Part shown: one piece after another, positions 13,843 through 25,000 of the stretch
Numbering within the stretch: the stretch's first letter is position 1
How the letters are laid out: the number at the start of each line of letters is the position of its first letter
NCBI GenBank assembly: GCA_000798955.1
Contig: JTLC01000091.1
Location: forward strand, 25,956 to 63,201
DNA length: 37,246 nucleotides
Origin: Firmicutes bacterium ZOR0006
Lineage (GTDB): Bacteria; Bacillota_I; Bacilli_A; Culicoidibacterales; ZOR0006
Direction: 5' to 3'
The notes under the pieces: model-generated
Database searches by the model: none
Told to the model about the DNA's origin: nothing
What the model saw: the letters and a program-made list of their open reading frames with translations, nothing else
Translations under genes and position numbers: made by a program

Positions 13843-14879
13843 TAGTCAAGTACGCCTCCTTCCGATGAAAATGATTCACGTAAACGTACAACGATTGCTG
13901 GTGGTTGTACTTTTGGTGCTGCTGGATGTAACAACCATGTTGCCGCAAAGTGAGTCGAGCTCACTTGGAACATTGGTGGTTGTTGTTCAAAATCAAGCTG
14001 TAATGCCCATTGGTTACGCGGTGCAAAAGCGTCCCCTTTTGGTGGGAATAACAGGTTTGGTGGCGTTCCCGGAATCGAGAACAATTCACCTTCAGCATCC
14101 ATTGACGGCATCGATGCTAATAACCCCCATGTATATGGATGTTGAGAATTATAGAAAACTTCATTTGACGTTCCGATTTCAACTAACCGTCCTGCATACA
14201 TTACGGCTACACGATCAGCAACATTGGCAACGACTCCAAGGTCATGGGTGATGAAAATCACACCAACTCCTGTTTTCTTTTGAATATCTTTCATCAGTTC
14301 AAGAATTTGCGCCTGAATTGTTACGTCTAGTGCCGTTGTTGGTTCATCGGCAATTAACACTTTTGGATTACATCCTAAAGCAATTGCGATAACAATACGT
14401 TGACGCATCCCTCCTGAGAATTGGTGAGGGTATTGCTCAAAACGTAATTCTGGATCAGTAATTCCAACAAGTGTTAACAATTCAATTGCTTTCACTTTCG
14501 CTTCTTCTTTCGAAACTTTTTGGTGCTTAATAATCCCTTCCATGATTTGTTTTCCGATTTTCATCGTTGGATTTAACGATGTCATTGGATCTTGGAAAAT
14601 CATTGCGATTTCCCCACCACGCATATCTTCTAATTCTGTTTTTGAAAATTTTGTAATATCTTTTCCTTCAACAAGGATTTCACCGTGCTTCACATATCCG
14701 TTACTCGCTAAAATCCCCATGATTGCTCGAGTAGCGACTGATTTCCCAGATCCTGACTCACCAACAATCGCCAGTGTTTCACCTTTATTCAATTCGAAGT
14801 TTACACCACGAACTGCATGAACTTCACCAGCATTGGTCTTGAAAGAAATATGTAAATCTTTTACTTCTAATAAAGCCAT
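13842..14879 (-). CDS. oppD: Oligopeptide ABC transporter ATPase OppD
   Basis: The 345-residue protein is the first ATPase of the peptide importer. It has Walker [25 protein letters not shown], signature FSGGMRQRIVIAIAL, Walker B VLIADEPTTALD, and the OppD C-terminal block QHPYTWGLLASMPSMD...IPGTPPNLLFPPKGDAFAPR (shown in parts). Many OppD proteins carry a cysteine-rich tail that binds Fe-S; no such cysteines are seen here. A GTG three codons upstream is possible, but the ATG has AAAGGGTGG at good spacing. The start lies 14 bp after oppC. Confidence 0.95.
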   Translation of the reverse strand: MALLEVKDLHISFKTNAGEVHAVRGVNFELNKGETLAIVGESGSGKSVATRAIMGILASNGYVKHGEILVEGKDITKFSKTELEDMRGGEIAMIFQDPMTSLNPTMKIGKQIMEGIIKHQKVSKEEAKVKAIELLTLVGITDPELRFEQYPHQFSGGMRQRIVIAIALGCNPKVLIADEPTTALDVTIQAQILELMKDIQKKTGVGVIFITHDLGVVANVADRVAVMYAGRLVEIGTSNEVFYNSQHPYTWGLLASMPSMDAEGELFSIPGTPPNLLFPPKGDAFAPRNQWALQLDFEQQPPMFQVSSTHFAATWLLHPAAPKVQPPAIVVRLRESFSSEGGVLD

Positions 14880-14893
14880 GTTCGCCACCCTTT

Positions 14894-15850
14894 CTATTTC
14901 ATTTTTGGATCAAACGCATCGCGCAGACCATTTCCTAATAAGTTAAAGCTAATCATTAATGCTGTCAGCACTAATGCTGGAATTAATAACATGTGTGGAT
15001 ATAATAACATCGACTTAAAGCCATCACTGATTAAAATCCCTAATGATGGAAGCGGTGCTGGTAATCCAAGACCTAAGAATGCTAAGAATGATTCAAAGAA
15101 AATTGTACTTGGAATCGAGAACGAAACCACGACAATTAATTGTCCAACAACATTTGGTACTAAGTGCTTAAAGATTAAGCGTCCATTTGATGCTCCTAAC
15201 GTACGTGCAGCTAAAATAAATTCATACTCTTTGTACTTCAAAATCTGGCTACGAACAACACGTGACATCCCAACCCAACTCGTAAACGATACGGCGAAGA
15301 TAATTGTTGGAATACTTGGTTTGAAAACAACAAGTAATAATGTTAATAATACTAAACTTGGGATACTTGAAATAATTTCTGAAATACGTTGCATCACAAT
15401 ATCAAGTGTTCCCCCGTAGAATCCTGAAATTCCACCGTATGTTGTTCCGATTGCTAATTCAATCATTGCAACTGTAACAGCGATGAATAATGAAATTCGT
15501 GCTCCGTACCATGTACGTACCCATAAGCTCCGACCAATATCATCAGTACCAAACCAGTCAGTTCCGTTTGGTAATTGGCTTGAATTTGCTAAATCTTGTG
15601 CTGCATAGTCGGCACCACCATTTAAATATGGCCCGATAATTGACATGATTACAATTCCTACGATGAAAACAAGACCAGCGATTGCTAATTTGTTTTTGCG
15701 CAAGTTAATCCAAGCTTCACGCCAGAATGACGTGTTTTTTGATTCGATTTTTTCGCTTGCTTCTGCATGCATTGGTGCCAAAACTAATAATGACTCTTCA
15801 ACTTCAATTGTGTCGTTTGGACCAACATAGTGTTGCTTCATTGCCTCCAT
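14894..15850 (-). CDS. oppC: Oligopeptide ABC transporter permease OppC
   Basis: The 318-residue membrane protein has a cytoplasmic N-terminal stretch with SFWREAWINLRKNKLA, a first helix (GLVFIVGIVIMSIIGPYL), the periplasm-side GTDDIGRSLWVRTWYGARISL block, and four further helices. The EAA loop is ILAARTLGASNGRLIFKHLVPN. This is the normal OppC/DppC architecture. GGAGGTGG precedes the ATG, which overlaps the oppB stop (TAATG). Confidence 0.95.
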   Translation of the reverse strand: MEAMKQHYVGPNDTIEVEESLLVLAPMHAEASEKIESKNTSFWREAWINLRKNKLAIAGLVFIVGIVIMSIIGPYLNGGADYAAQDLANSSQLPNGTDWFGTDDIGRSLWVRTWYGARISLFIAVTVAMIELAIGTTYGGISGFYGGTLDIVMQRISEIISSIPSLVLLTLLLVVFKPSIPTIIFAVSFTSWVGMSRVVRSQILKYKEYEFILAARTLGASNGRLIFKHLVPNVVGQLIVVVSFSIPSTIFFESFLAFLGLGLPAPLPSLGILISDGFKSMLLYPHMLLIPALVLTALMISFNLLGNGLRDAFDPKMK

Positions 15851-16779
15851 TATTTGCCACCTCCTAAACGAATTCGTGGATCAATAACTCCATAAAGGAC
15901 ATCGATCACTAAAATAATTGCAATGTTTAATGCTGCATAGAATAATGCAAGTGAAAGCGTTAAGGTGTTATCGCTACTATTAATCGCATTAACTAACACA
16001 TTCCCGAGTCCTGGAATACCGAAGATACGCTCAATAACAAGTGATCCTGTTAAAATCGACATTGATAATGGTCCGACAACCGTAATAACCGGAATTAAGG
16101 CATTTCGAATCGCATGTTTCCAAATAACTGTGTTGTGTTTTAACCCTTTTGCTTGTGCTAATAAAATATAGTCACTTCCAAGAACCTCAACTAATTCTGT
16201 ACGCATATAACGCGTTACCGTTGAAATAGCATACATTGATAATGCAAAAATTGGTAATACCAACGATAACATATTAGTTGATGAATAGATGATTGGTACT
16301 AACCCAAATTTAAAGGCAAAGAAGTACTGAAGCAATGTTGCAAAAACATAACTCGGTACTGAAATCCCTAAAACCGTTAAAATGGTAATTCCATTATCAA
16401 GTAATTTCCCACGTTTTAACGCTGAACCAATCCCCGCAAATAACCCAACTGTAACTCCAAAGATGATGGCTGGTAAACCAATACTCATTGAAACAACAAT
16501 TTTGCTACTAATGATTTCTGTAATCGGGGCACTCGGTTGTACTTTTAATGATGTCCCCAAATCACCTTGTAATAAATTTCCTAAGTAGCGAGCGTACTGT
16601 TGTGGTAGTGGGTCTTTTAGACCATATTGTGCTTCCACGTTGTCACAGACTTCCGCTGGTAATTTCGAGCGGTCACAAATTCCGCCAGGCATTAGTTGTA
16701 ACAGTCCAAAGAGAACCGTTGCAATTACCCATAGTGTTAAGATCGCAATTAAAATACGCTTGATAATATACTTTAACAC
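15850..16779 (-). CDS. oppB: Oligopeptide ABC transporter permease OppB
   Basis: The 309-residue membrane protein has the OppB N-terminus LKYIIKRILIAILTLWVIATVLFGLLQLMPGG, six hydrophobic segments, and the EAA loop YILLAQAKGLKHNTVIWKHAIRNALIPVIT with the GPLSMSILTGSLVIERIFGIPGLG region. The start is taken as GTG because AGAGGAGG sits 7 nt before it; an ATG six codons upstream with AAGGAAAG is an alternative. It is the first gene of oppBCDF. No gene for the substrate-binding lipoprotein OppA lies before or after the cluster here. Confidence 0.95.
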   Translation of the reverse strand: MLKYIIKRILIAILTLWVIATVLFGLLQLMPGGICDRSKLPAEVCDNVEAQYGLKDPLPQQYARYLGNLLQGDLGTSLKVQPSAPITEIISSKIVVSMSIGLPAIIFGVTVGLFAGIGSALKRGKLLDNGITILTVLGISVPSYVFATLLQYFFAFKFGLVPIIYSSTNMLSLVLPIFALSMYAISTVTRYMRTELVEVLGSDYILLAQAKGLKHNTVIWKHAIRNALIPVITVVGPLSMSILTGSLVIERIFGIPGLGNVLVNAINSSDNTLTLSLALFYAALNIAIILVIDVLYGVIDPRIRLGGGK

Positions 16780-16840
16780 TTGAGTTCCTCCTCTCATTTC
16801 TTTCCTTCTTGATAGTTATATTTTTTCAAATATTTATTTA

Positions 16841-16869
16841 ATGATATGCAAATTAGAGATACAATTCAA
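16841..16869 (-). promoter_or_regulatory. Promoter of oppBCDF
   Basis: TTGAAT and TATCAT are separated by 17 bp on the minus strand, about 60 bp before the oppB start. Confidence 0.5.
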
Positions 16870-16921
16870 GCTTTTTCAAAAATAAATCGGGTAAATACCA
16901 GTAATAATCAATATTTATCAT

Positions 16922-16937
16922 AAGAAATCGTTTTCTT
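16922..16937. promoter_or_regulatory. Possible cre (CcpA) site between oppB and the DUF3899 gene
   Basis: AAGAAATCGTTTTCTT is near-palindromic around CG and matches the GAAAnCGnTTTC core of CcpA sites, but lacks the usual TG/CA ends. The roughly 330-bp space between oppB and the DUF3899 gene is otherwise very AT-rich and holds only the two promoters. Confidence 0.35.
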
Positions 16938-17083
16938 GATTGGAAATAGAAAAAATATTGCATGATGATACAAAATTATCATAAAGATAAATTTTTATTA
17001 TTTAAGACTAATTGTCGCTTTTTCACCAAAATTATGTTGATTACGAAAACTTATGAGCATTTGTTTAGCTTTTATAAAAAGTA

Positions 17084-17092
17084 TGCTATAAT
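17084..17092 (+). promoter_or_regulatory. Extended -10 promoter of the DUF3899-trpS unit
   Basis: TGCTATAAT is a consensus extended -10 element. The best -35 at 17 bp is a poor TTTAGC, as expected for extended -10 promoters. The transcript would start about 12 nt before the ATG. Confidence 0.6.
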
Positions 17093-17110
17093 TTTTAATT
17101 GGTGATACAA

Positions 17111-17482
17111 ATGAAAAAATACAAATTATTCTTGATATTAATTGCTGTCAGCTTACTCGCTGCCATCGTGCTTGGTCTCTTTCAGCAGTCACTTGTCTTA
17201 TTTATTAATAGTCTCTTTGTTATTGGGATTATCCTTGTCGTTATCGGTGCTTGGCTCTACATTTTAGACCAAGGATTTTTCCGTGTGATTACGTACGGTT
17301 TCAAAAAATTACGCCGGCATCTACCAGGCTTTTCAAAAATTAAAGATAGTGACGAAGTCTTTGAACAACCCGTTGATGATGAAATACTCTATACAACGAA
17401 AACACACACACATACCCAATCATTTATTTGGAGTGGGGTCTTACTCGTTATTCTATCGTATGTAAGTTTATTATTTATTTAG
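17111..17482 (+). CDS. DUF3899-type small membrane protein
   Basis: The 123-residue protein has two N-terminal membrane helices (YKLFLILIAVSLLAAIVLGLF and LVLFINSLFVIGIILVVIGAWLYIL), a hydrophilic loop with basic residues (FKKLRRHLPGFSKIKDSDEVFE), and a C-terminal helix (FIWSGVLLVILSYVSLLFI). This fits the DUF3899 family of Bacillota, of unknown function. The loop ends in a short Thr-His repeat (THTHTQ). An upstream TTG in frame is too close to the promoter to be used. It lies 26 bp before trpS on the same strand and probably shares its transcript. Confidence 0.72.
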   Translation: MKKYKLFLILIAVSLLAAIVLGLFQQSLVLFINSLFVIGIILVVIGAWLYILDQGFFRVITYGFKKLRRHLPGFSKIKDSDEVFEQPVDDEILYTTKTHTHTQSFIWSGVLLVILSYVSLLFI

Positions 17483-17505
17483 ACTCATCTAGGGGAGGAT
17501 TTTAA

Positions 17506-18517
<1,012 letters not shown>

Positions 18518-18519
<2 letters not shown>

Positions 18520-18548
18520 AAATTGCTAGTCTCTAGCAATTTTTATTT
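18518..18548 (+). terminator. Terminator of trpS
   Basis: AAAATTGCTAG / CTAGCAATTTTTATTT with a 3-nt loop begins at the trpS stop codon. Confidence 0.92.
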
Positions 18549-18577
18549 ACCAAATTTTTTCTTTAAGGAGTTACTTT

Positions 18578-19408
18578 ATGCAAAACCAACACTTAATTGT
18601 TATTGATTTAGACGGTACTGCGTTGCAAAACCATCATGAACTTGCACCATTTACCTTAAAAGCCCTTCACGAATTACAAAAACGTGGTCACATTGTCATG
18701 ATTGCCACTGGTCGTTCATATTCAACATCAAAAATTTTTTATGAGCAATTAAATAATGCATCACCAATTAGTAATTTAAATGGTGCGATTGTTCATCATC
18801 CACAGCGTGAAACATTCCCCACCTTACAACATTTTGTTGATGCTACACAGCTAGCAAAACTTTGGGATAAGACACTTTTCCCTGAAGTTGATATCATTTG
18901 GTTAGATCAGCATCACCACGCAGTTATGTCAGGAACAAATTCACAAATTGAACAATTATTACATGATCAAAATTTTGTCGCTGAAACAACTGTAAAACCG
19001 CTTCTACCAACGGACTTGTTGACTGCACATGCTTGCACTGTCGTCACAACTCTTGGAATGGAACAACAGTTTATGGAAAAAGCCCACACAATTTTTGGTG
19101 ATGCAATTGCTTTACGCTCGTGGGGATCGGCTTTTCCAAACTTTATTGAACTTTTTTCACCGACAATTTCGAAAGCATCGGCGATTGCCCACGTCCAACA
19201 TCATTATCAAATTGCGAATGAGCATACGATTGCTTTTGGTGATCAAACAAATGATTTAGAAATGTTCGAATATGTCCCACATAGTGTTGCCATGGCAAAT
19301 GCAGTTCCAGAATTAAAAGCAATTGCTCTCGCAACAACAACTTTACCAAATACAGCTGGTGGTGTTGGTCACTACTTGAACCAGTATTTTCAATTGAATT
19401 TAGACTAA
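18578..19408 (+). CDS. Cof-type HAD-superfamily phosphatase
   Basis: The 276-residue protein is a HAD hydrolase of the Cof (type IIB cap) group. Motif I is DLDGT (D10 nucleophile, D12), motif II is the Thr-containing IATGRSYSTS, motif III the lysine in TISKASAIAHV, and motif IV GDQTNDLEMFEYV. Such enzymes dephosphorylate sugar phosphates, flavin or cofactor phosphates; the exact substrate cannot be read from sequence. AAGGAG precedes the ATG. The gene lies between the trpS terminator and the msrA promoter. Confidence 0.92.
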   Translation: MQNQHLIVIDLDGTALQNHHELAPFTLKALHELQKRGHIVMIATGRSYSTSKIFYEQLNNASPISNLNGAIVHHPQRETFPTLQHFVDATQLAKLWDKTLFPEVDIIWLDQHHHAVMSGTNSQIEQLLHDQNFVAETTVKPLLPTDLLTAHACTVVTTLGMEQQFMEKAHTIFGDAIALRSWGSAFPNFIELFSPTISKASAIAHVQHHYQIANEHTIAFGDQTNDLEMFEYVPHSVAMANAVPELKAIALATTTLPNTAGGVGHYLNQYFQLNLD

Positions 19409-19411
19409 TAC

Positions 19412-19440
19412 TTGTGTTATCGCTAGATTTTCTCTATAAT
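19412..19440 (+). promoter_or_regulatory. Promoter of msrA
   Basis: TTGTGT and a perfect TATAAT are separated by 17 bp, 31 bp before the msrA ATG. Confidence 0.7.
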
Positions 19441-19471
19441 TTGTCTAATAAAAAAAAGAGGTGACCCTATT

Positions 19472-19966
19472 ATGAAACGAATTATTTTAGCTGGTGGATG
19501 CTTTTGGGGTGTTGAAGCATATTTCCAACAAGTTCATGGCGTTCTAACAACTCGTGTCGGCTATGCCCAAGGAGATGTTCCTTTCCCGTCTTATGAACAA
19601 GTTTGTACTGGAACAACAGGACATGCAGAAGCCTGTGAAATCGAATATGATGAAACAATTTTACCATTAGAAAAGTTATTGACGCATTTCTTCTTAATTA
19701 TCAATCCAACGATTATCAACCGTCAAGGTAATGACCGTGGTCATCAATACCGTACTGGTGTGTATTATTTCGATGAGACTGATCGCCCAATCGTCGCTGA
19801 CTTTTTCGTGACTCAGCAACCGAATTATGATAAACCAATCGTCGTTGAGCTCGAACCAGCAAAAATCTTTTATGTTGCTGAAGATTATCATCAAAATTAT
19901 CTCAAAAAAAATCCTAATGGCTACTGCCATATCAATCTAAATCTTATTCATAAATTACAACCATAA
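19472..19966 (+). CDS. msrA: Peptide methionine-(S)-sulfoxide reductase MsrA
   Basis: The 164-residue enzyme reduces methionine-S-sulfoxide in proteins and free methionine. It has the catalytic [11 protein letters not shown] block (C10), TRVGYAQG, the ligand residues in [14 protein letters not shown], and [13 protein letters not shown]. It has no MsrB domain and appears to use few cysteines: C10, C46 in QVCTGTTGH and C55, plus C151 near the end (NGYCHIN), the last a candidate resolving cysteine. It has its own promoter and a terminator, so it is monocistronic. Confidence 0.97.
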   Translation: MKRIILAGGCFWGVEAYFQQVHGVLTTRVGYAQGDVPFPSYEQVCTGTTGHAEACEIEYDETILPLEKLLTHFFLIINPTIINRQGNDRGHQYRTGVYYFDETDRPIVADFFVTQQPNYDKPIVVELEPAKIFYVAEDYHQNYLKKNPNGYCHINLNLIHKLQP

Positions 19967-19968
19967 AC

Positions 19969-20002
19969 AAAAAAACTTCGGGTATACACTCGAAGTTTTT
20001 TT
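19969..20002. terminator. Bidirectional terminator between msrA and yitT
   Basis: AAAAAAACTTCG...CGAAGTTTTTTT with a 10-nt loop has T-runs on both strands and separates two convergent genes. Confidence 0.88.
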
Positions 20003-20008
20003 GTGCTG

Positions 20009-20875
20009 TTATTTTACCTTCGCAAAACGTCCTTGAATTTGATGTGTTGGTAAAATATCAACAAATGCTTGTTGATCAACTCGATGGATGAGTTCTTGGC
20101 TATCATATAATTGATAACTGGTCACAACCGTCATTAACGTTTTTTTCGGCTGATTCGTATATGCCCCAACCGCATCAAAAACAGTAATTCCCCGATGATT
20201 GGCTTGGGTTAAGGCATCTATCAGTTCATCAGCTTGACTAGTAATGATAAAGAGCGTGTACTTCATATGACTTGTATGAATTGAATTCACAACTAGCGAT
20301 TGTACGTAGAGCAAAATTAATGTATACAACGCTGGTTGAATATCATTTAAAATCGCTGCAAAAAAGATAATCACAATATTCATGACGAGCGAATACTTCG
20401 CGAACGATTGGTCAGACTTCCCTGCCAAATACATCGTAATAATATCCATTCCTCCCGTTGAACCACCATAACGTAAGCTCAAGCCTACACCACTTCCGAC
20501 CAGAATCCCACCAAAAACGACATTCACAATAGTGTCATCAGAAATCGCAATTGGTGGTAGCACAGCAAATAAAGTACTCGTTATCCCGACTGATAAAATT
20601 GAGAGTAAGGTGAAACGTCGGCTCACTTTAAACCAGCCAAAAATAAATAATGGAATATTCAAAGCAAACAAAATTACACCTAAATCAAGTGGAATATTGA
20701 AAAAGCGCTCACTGACTAAAACGAGGAGCTGACTCACACCCGATAGTCCACCACTATATAACGCTGCTGGTTGAATAAACAGTTTAAATCCGACCGCATA
20801 CACAACGGCACCAATGATAACTGCTAAAAACTGATACATTCGACTTTGTCGATCAAAATAATTTAATACAGACAT
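20009..20875 (-). CDS. YitT-family membrane protein (DUF161/DUF2179)
   Basis: The 288-residue protein has five to six N-terminal hydrophobic segments with the family motifs FIQPAALYSGGLSGVSQL, GSGVGLSLRYGGSTGGMDIITMYLA, and a cytoplasmic C-terminal domain (residues ~205-288: SHMKYTLFIITSQADELIDALTQ...HRGITVFDAVGAYT). YitT proteins are widespread in Bacillota and of unknown function. It starts 35 bp after the AI-2E-family gene with AGGAGTAAAAG before the ATG, and is probably the last gene of the long vtt-addB-addA transcript. Confidence 0.9.
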   Translation of the reverse strand: MSVLNYFDRQSRMYQFLAVIIGAVVYAVGFKLFIQPAALYSGGLSGVSQLLVLVSERFFNIPLDLGVILFALNIPLFIFGWFKVSRRFTLLSILSVGITSTLFAVLPPIAISDDTIVNVVFGGILVGSGVGLSLRYGGSTGGMDIITMYLAGKSDQSFAKYSLVMNIVIIFFAAILNDIQPALYTLILLYVQSLVVNSIHTSHMKYTLFIITSQADELIDALTQANHRGITVFDAVGAYTNQPKKTLMTVVTSYQLYDSQELIHRVDQQAFVDILPTHQIQGRFAKVK

Positions 20876-20910
20876 TTTCTTTTACTCCTCGAACTTCCAC
20901 ATCTTTCTTA

Positions 20911-22038
20911 TTACTGCTGATTGGCAGCTTGCTGTCGCTCTACTCGCAAGGCTTTCACTTTTTTCCGTAACGCACGCCAACGCATTATCCGTGTAAATTT
21001 CATTGTATGTAAAATCACAATTAATCCCGGTAAAGCAAATACCATACCGACAAAACCAAATAGTGTACTACCGACATATAAGGCAAGTAAAATTAAAATA
21101 TCATTCACTTTAATTGCTCGTCCGTAGACTTTTGGTTGAATAAAATTCGATTCAAACTGCACATAAATTAATAATGTGACAATGACTTGCACAAATAACC
21201 AAAATGACATTGGTAACGTCACGATGACGACAAAAATGAGGCCTAGCGCTGTTCCAAAAATTGGGATAACTTGTAACAGATTAATCACAATGGCTAATGG
21301 AATCGCATTTGGCACACCAAAGAAGGTTAAAATAATAGCGAACGCTGTTGCACCAATTACAATAATTGTTCCTAAAGCACCTATATAGCTTCGTAATGAT
21401 TTTCCTAATCCTGCTAAATATTCACGAAGTTGTTTCCGTGAGCGGACAGGGAAAATATTTAAGAACGAATCAACGAGATTATGATAATCGACTAGCATAT
21501 AGAGACTAATGATAATTGTTAATAACGTTGTCAATAAAATATTGACTGTTGATGAAAGATAGTTGACACCATCAGAAACAATCCAGGTTTGAATTGAAGC
21601 AAGGAGTTCATTATAGTTTTTAACAATCCAATTTGTTGCCTCAGAAACGATATCAATCTGCCATTCCGTTGAAATCCAGGTCACAAATTGTGTACCAGAT
21701 TCACCCAATGCCACTAATTGTTTAATAATCAGCGGTGCGATATTGAAAAAGGCAAAGAAAATAATACCCGCAACTAAGATAACAACAATGAGTGCCGATA
21801 ACGCTCGGAGCTTCCCACGAAATACTTTCTTTTGAATCACTGTCACTAATGGATTAAAAAGAAAAGCAATAATAAAACCGCCCACAAATGGTGTTGCTAC
21901 TTGTTGAATGGAACTGAAAACAGCTCGTAAAGCTTCAAATGAATACACCCCCATCAAAATAGCAACTAGAATAACTAGCATATTAATGACTCGCCAATTC
22001 GGCCGATTTTTTAAATATTTTTCAAAAAATTTATTCAT
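20911..22038 (-). CDS. AI-2E-family permease (PF01594)
   Basis: The 375-residue membrane protein has about seven to eight hydrophobic segments: two near the N-terminus, a central amphipathic region (QLVALGESGTQFVTWISTEWQ), and the conserved C-terminal part IPIFGTALGLIFVVIVTLPM then ESNFIQPKVYGRAIKVNDILILLALYVGSTLFGFVGMVFALP. Members of this family have been linked to autoinducer-2 export or sodium/proton transport; function here cannot be assigned. It lies 33 bp after addA, with AGGGGGATGTACCT before the ATG. Confidence 0.9.
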   Translation of the reverse strand: MNKFFEKYLKNRPNWRVINMLVILVAILMGVYSFEALRAVFSSIQQVATPFVGGFIIAFLFNPLVTVIQKKVFRGKLRALSALIVVILVAGIIFFAFFNIAPLIIKQLVALGESGTQFVTWISTEWQIDIVSEATNWIVKNYNELLASIQTWIVSDGVNYLSSTVNILLTTLLTIIISLYMLVDYHNLVDSFLNIFPVRSRKQLREYLAGLGKSLRSYIGALGTIIVIGATAFAIILTFFGVPNAIPLAIVINLLQVIPIFGTALGLIFVVIVTLPMSFWLFVQVIVTLLIYVQFESNFIQPKVYGRAIKVNDILILLALYVGSTLFGFVGMVFALPGLIVILHTMKFTRIMRWRALRKKVKALRVERQQAANQQ

Positions 22039-22071
22039 AGGTACATCCCCCTAACTTTCAAATGTTAGACT

Positions 22072-25000
22072 CTAAAACTGTAAACTCTGTTGAGCTTGGA
22101 AAAAATAAAGTTCTCCGCGGATTGTTTTGCCTGAATCAGCAAAAATTTTCCGTGCTGCTGCTAAATATGTTGTCATTTGTAATTGATAACGTTCACGTAA
22201 TTGTACCTGTGTTTGTTGATCGAATTGACCAACATAATCTGTCTTATAATCAACAATAATGATTTCCGTCTCAAGATGATAAATCGCATCAAAAATTCCT
22301 CGTAAAATGACTGCTTGATCTGGCTCTTCCCAGTTTGGATAAACATCCGTCGTCTGTTGGAACATCGTAAAAGGTAATTCTCGTTGGATAAATTCAGCTT
22401 GTTGAAACTGTTTTCCTAACTTTGTCCTCAGAAATTGCACCAACCAGTCACTTTCCAAAAATGCTTGATGGATTGTTAAACGTTTTTCAGTTGCTAAGTA
22501 TGTCTGAATATCTTGTTCAGTTGCAACTGTCTGTGGTAAATATTGCATAGCTGCATGATATGCATTTCCCCGTTGGAGTGCGTGCTCCTGCTTGGATTCA
22601 GCCATAAAATTTGGTAATGGTAACACTGCTGACATTGGTGAATGACCACGGCCAGGCTGCAATGAATACGTTGTGGCCTCTTGCTGTGCTTGTACTTGAG
22701 CAAAACGCTTTAAATCACTAATTGAAACTTGTGCATAATGTCTTGTTGCTTCTGGGTTTGGATAAGAAAATGACAAAGATTTTTCAACAAGTGGTACAAG
22801 TTCACCGTCTAGTAACCGTGCTTGCTGAATTGCTTCAGCAAAGTGGGCTGTATCCCGACGACTTTCGATTGTTTGGCTAAAACTCTCTTCATAATAATTC
22901 ACTTGTAAGGCCAGTGGTGCTTGGGTAATAAGCGTTGGTGCGACTGGAAACTGACTTTGAAAAGGGCTGAGACTTTGATGACGAATTACCGCTTGCCATA
23001 TCCAATCAAAATACGATTTGGCACTTTGTCGAACTTCTTGACTCAATAGTTGCTGCCCTTGACTTAAAACTACACTTCCACGTTCTAGCAATTTCTCTCG
23101 TTCTTTTCCTTGTGCAACCAAAATCAACTTCTCTTTCGCACGCGTAAGCGCAACATACAAAATTCGTAATTCTTCAGCAAGTTGTGCTTGTCCAATTGCT
23201 TCACCAATGTATACATGCATCAATGAATTCACACTGTAATTCCGCTCGATGTTGACGTAGCGTAAACTTGCTCCGTGTTCTTTATCTAGCACTAATGTTT
23301 GATGCAAATCTCGTTCATTAAATTGCTTTTCGAGCTCAGCAACTATTACTACTGGAAATTCTAAGCCTTTTGATTTGTGAATTGTCATTAATTGCACAAC
23401 GTTCTCTTGTTCGGCAATTGAACGTGAATTTGTAAAATCTTGATTTTGTTTCTGCATTGCAACGATAAAACGATTAAATTTAAACAGTCCGCGGAAGCCG
23501 ATGGTTTCGTATGTTCGTGCCTTGTCAATCAAAGCATCAATATTTGCTTGGCGATGAATCCCATTCGGTAACCCACCAACAAAATCATAATACCCTGTTT
23601 CGAGTAAAACTCGTTCTATCCACTCAACAAGTGAGCGTTGTTTCGCCATTATCCGCCAACGTTGTTCATATATTTTCGCTTGTTGGAGTTTTTGCGAAAG
23701 TATCAAGTCACCATCCTGTTCGGTAAACTGCTGAACGGCTTCACAAAATGATTTACCCTCTGCACGTAATCGAACTGTTAACAATTCATTTTCATCTAAA
23801 CCTATAATTGGACTTCGTAACCAACTCGCATATTCAATATCATCATATGGATTATCGATAATCCGTAGAATTGCGAGTAAGTTACGAATTTCACTAGCAT
23901 CAAAATAGCCACCTTGTTCCTGGGCGACGTATGGAATTTGTGATTCTTTTAAAAGTTCACTCACTCGCTCAAACAAATCAGAGCGGCTACGAAAGAGCAT
24001 CGCAATATCAGCATAGCGAATCGGTCGACTTCCAGCTGCTGTCGTTATCAGTGTCTCACTCGCAATTAATTTTTGAATCCGTTGCACAAGATACTGTGCT
24101 TGATTCTCAATTTTATCTTCACCATCTGGCAAAGCTAAGCAATCGAGTTCAACTTGCATGTGTTCATGCTCAGGATAAGCTGCACCTGCATATAATTTCG
24201 CCTGTTCATCGTAGGCAATTTCTGCAAATTCACGATCCATAATTTGCTCAAAAACAAAGTTAATAAAATCGATTACTTGTTCACGACTTCGGAAATTTTG
24301 ATTTAAATCAATCCGAACCCCCGCTTGTTGGTCACTCGCATACAATTGATATTTTTGCTGAAAGAGCGTTGGATCTGCTGAACGGAAGCGGTAAATTGAT
24401 TGTTTCACATCACCAACCATAAAAATATTATTACCTCGGCTACAAAAACGTACAATTGTTTCTTGCACTTCATTTGTATCCTGATACTCATCAACCAATA
24501 ATTCTTGAATTCGCTGTTGGTATTCGCTGGCAATTGTTGATTCTTGTTGTAATAATATGAGGGTTTTTCGTTCTAAGTCACTAAAATCAACAATGTTTCT
24601 TTGTCTTTTCAATCTCGAAAAATTGTCTTCATACGCCTCACTCAGTAAAAAAAGCTGCTGCACTTGTTGCTGTATGTCCCCAAATTGTTCAGATAAAGTT
24701 TTGGCAGATACGTGGTATTTTGTTTGGATACTTTCCCACTGCTTTTTAAGCGTATCCAGTGATTGCTTGATCAACGGTGCTGCTTTCGGTGGCCAACGAT
24801 CAACTTCAATTTTGCATAAACCATCACTAAATTGTTGCCAATTTCCTTTTTTTAAGACTTGTGCATGATTAGCAAACGCTGCACGATATGTTTCGACAAT
24901 CCGTTGCACTTTTTCAGCATTTTTTTCAGTTAAATCCTGTTCTGCTAACGCCTTTACAAGTATTTGTTCCCATTGCTCAAACTGTTTAGTCAAGCGACTT

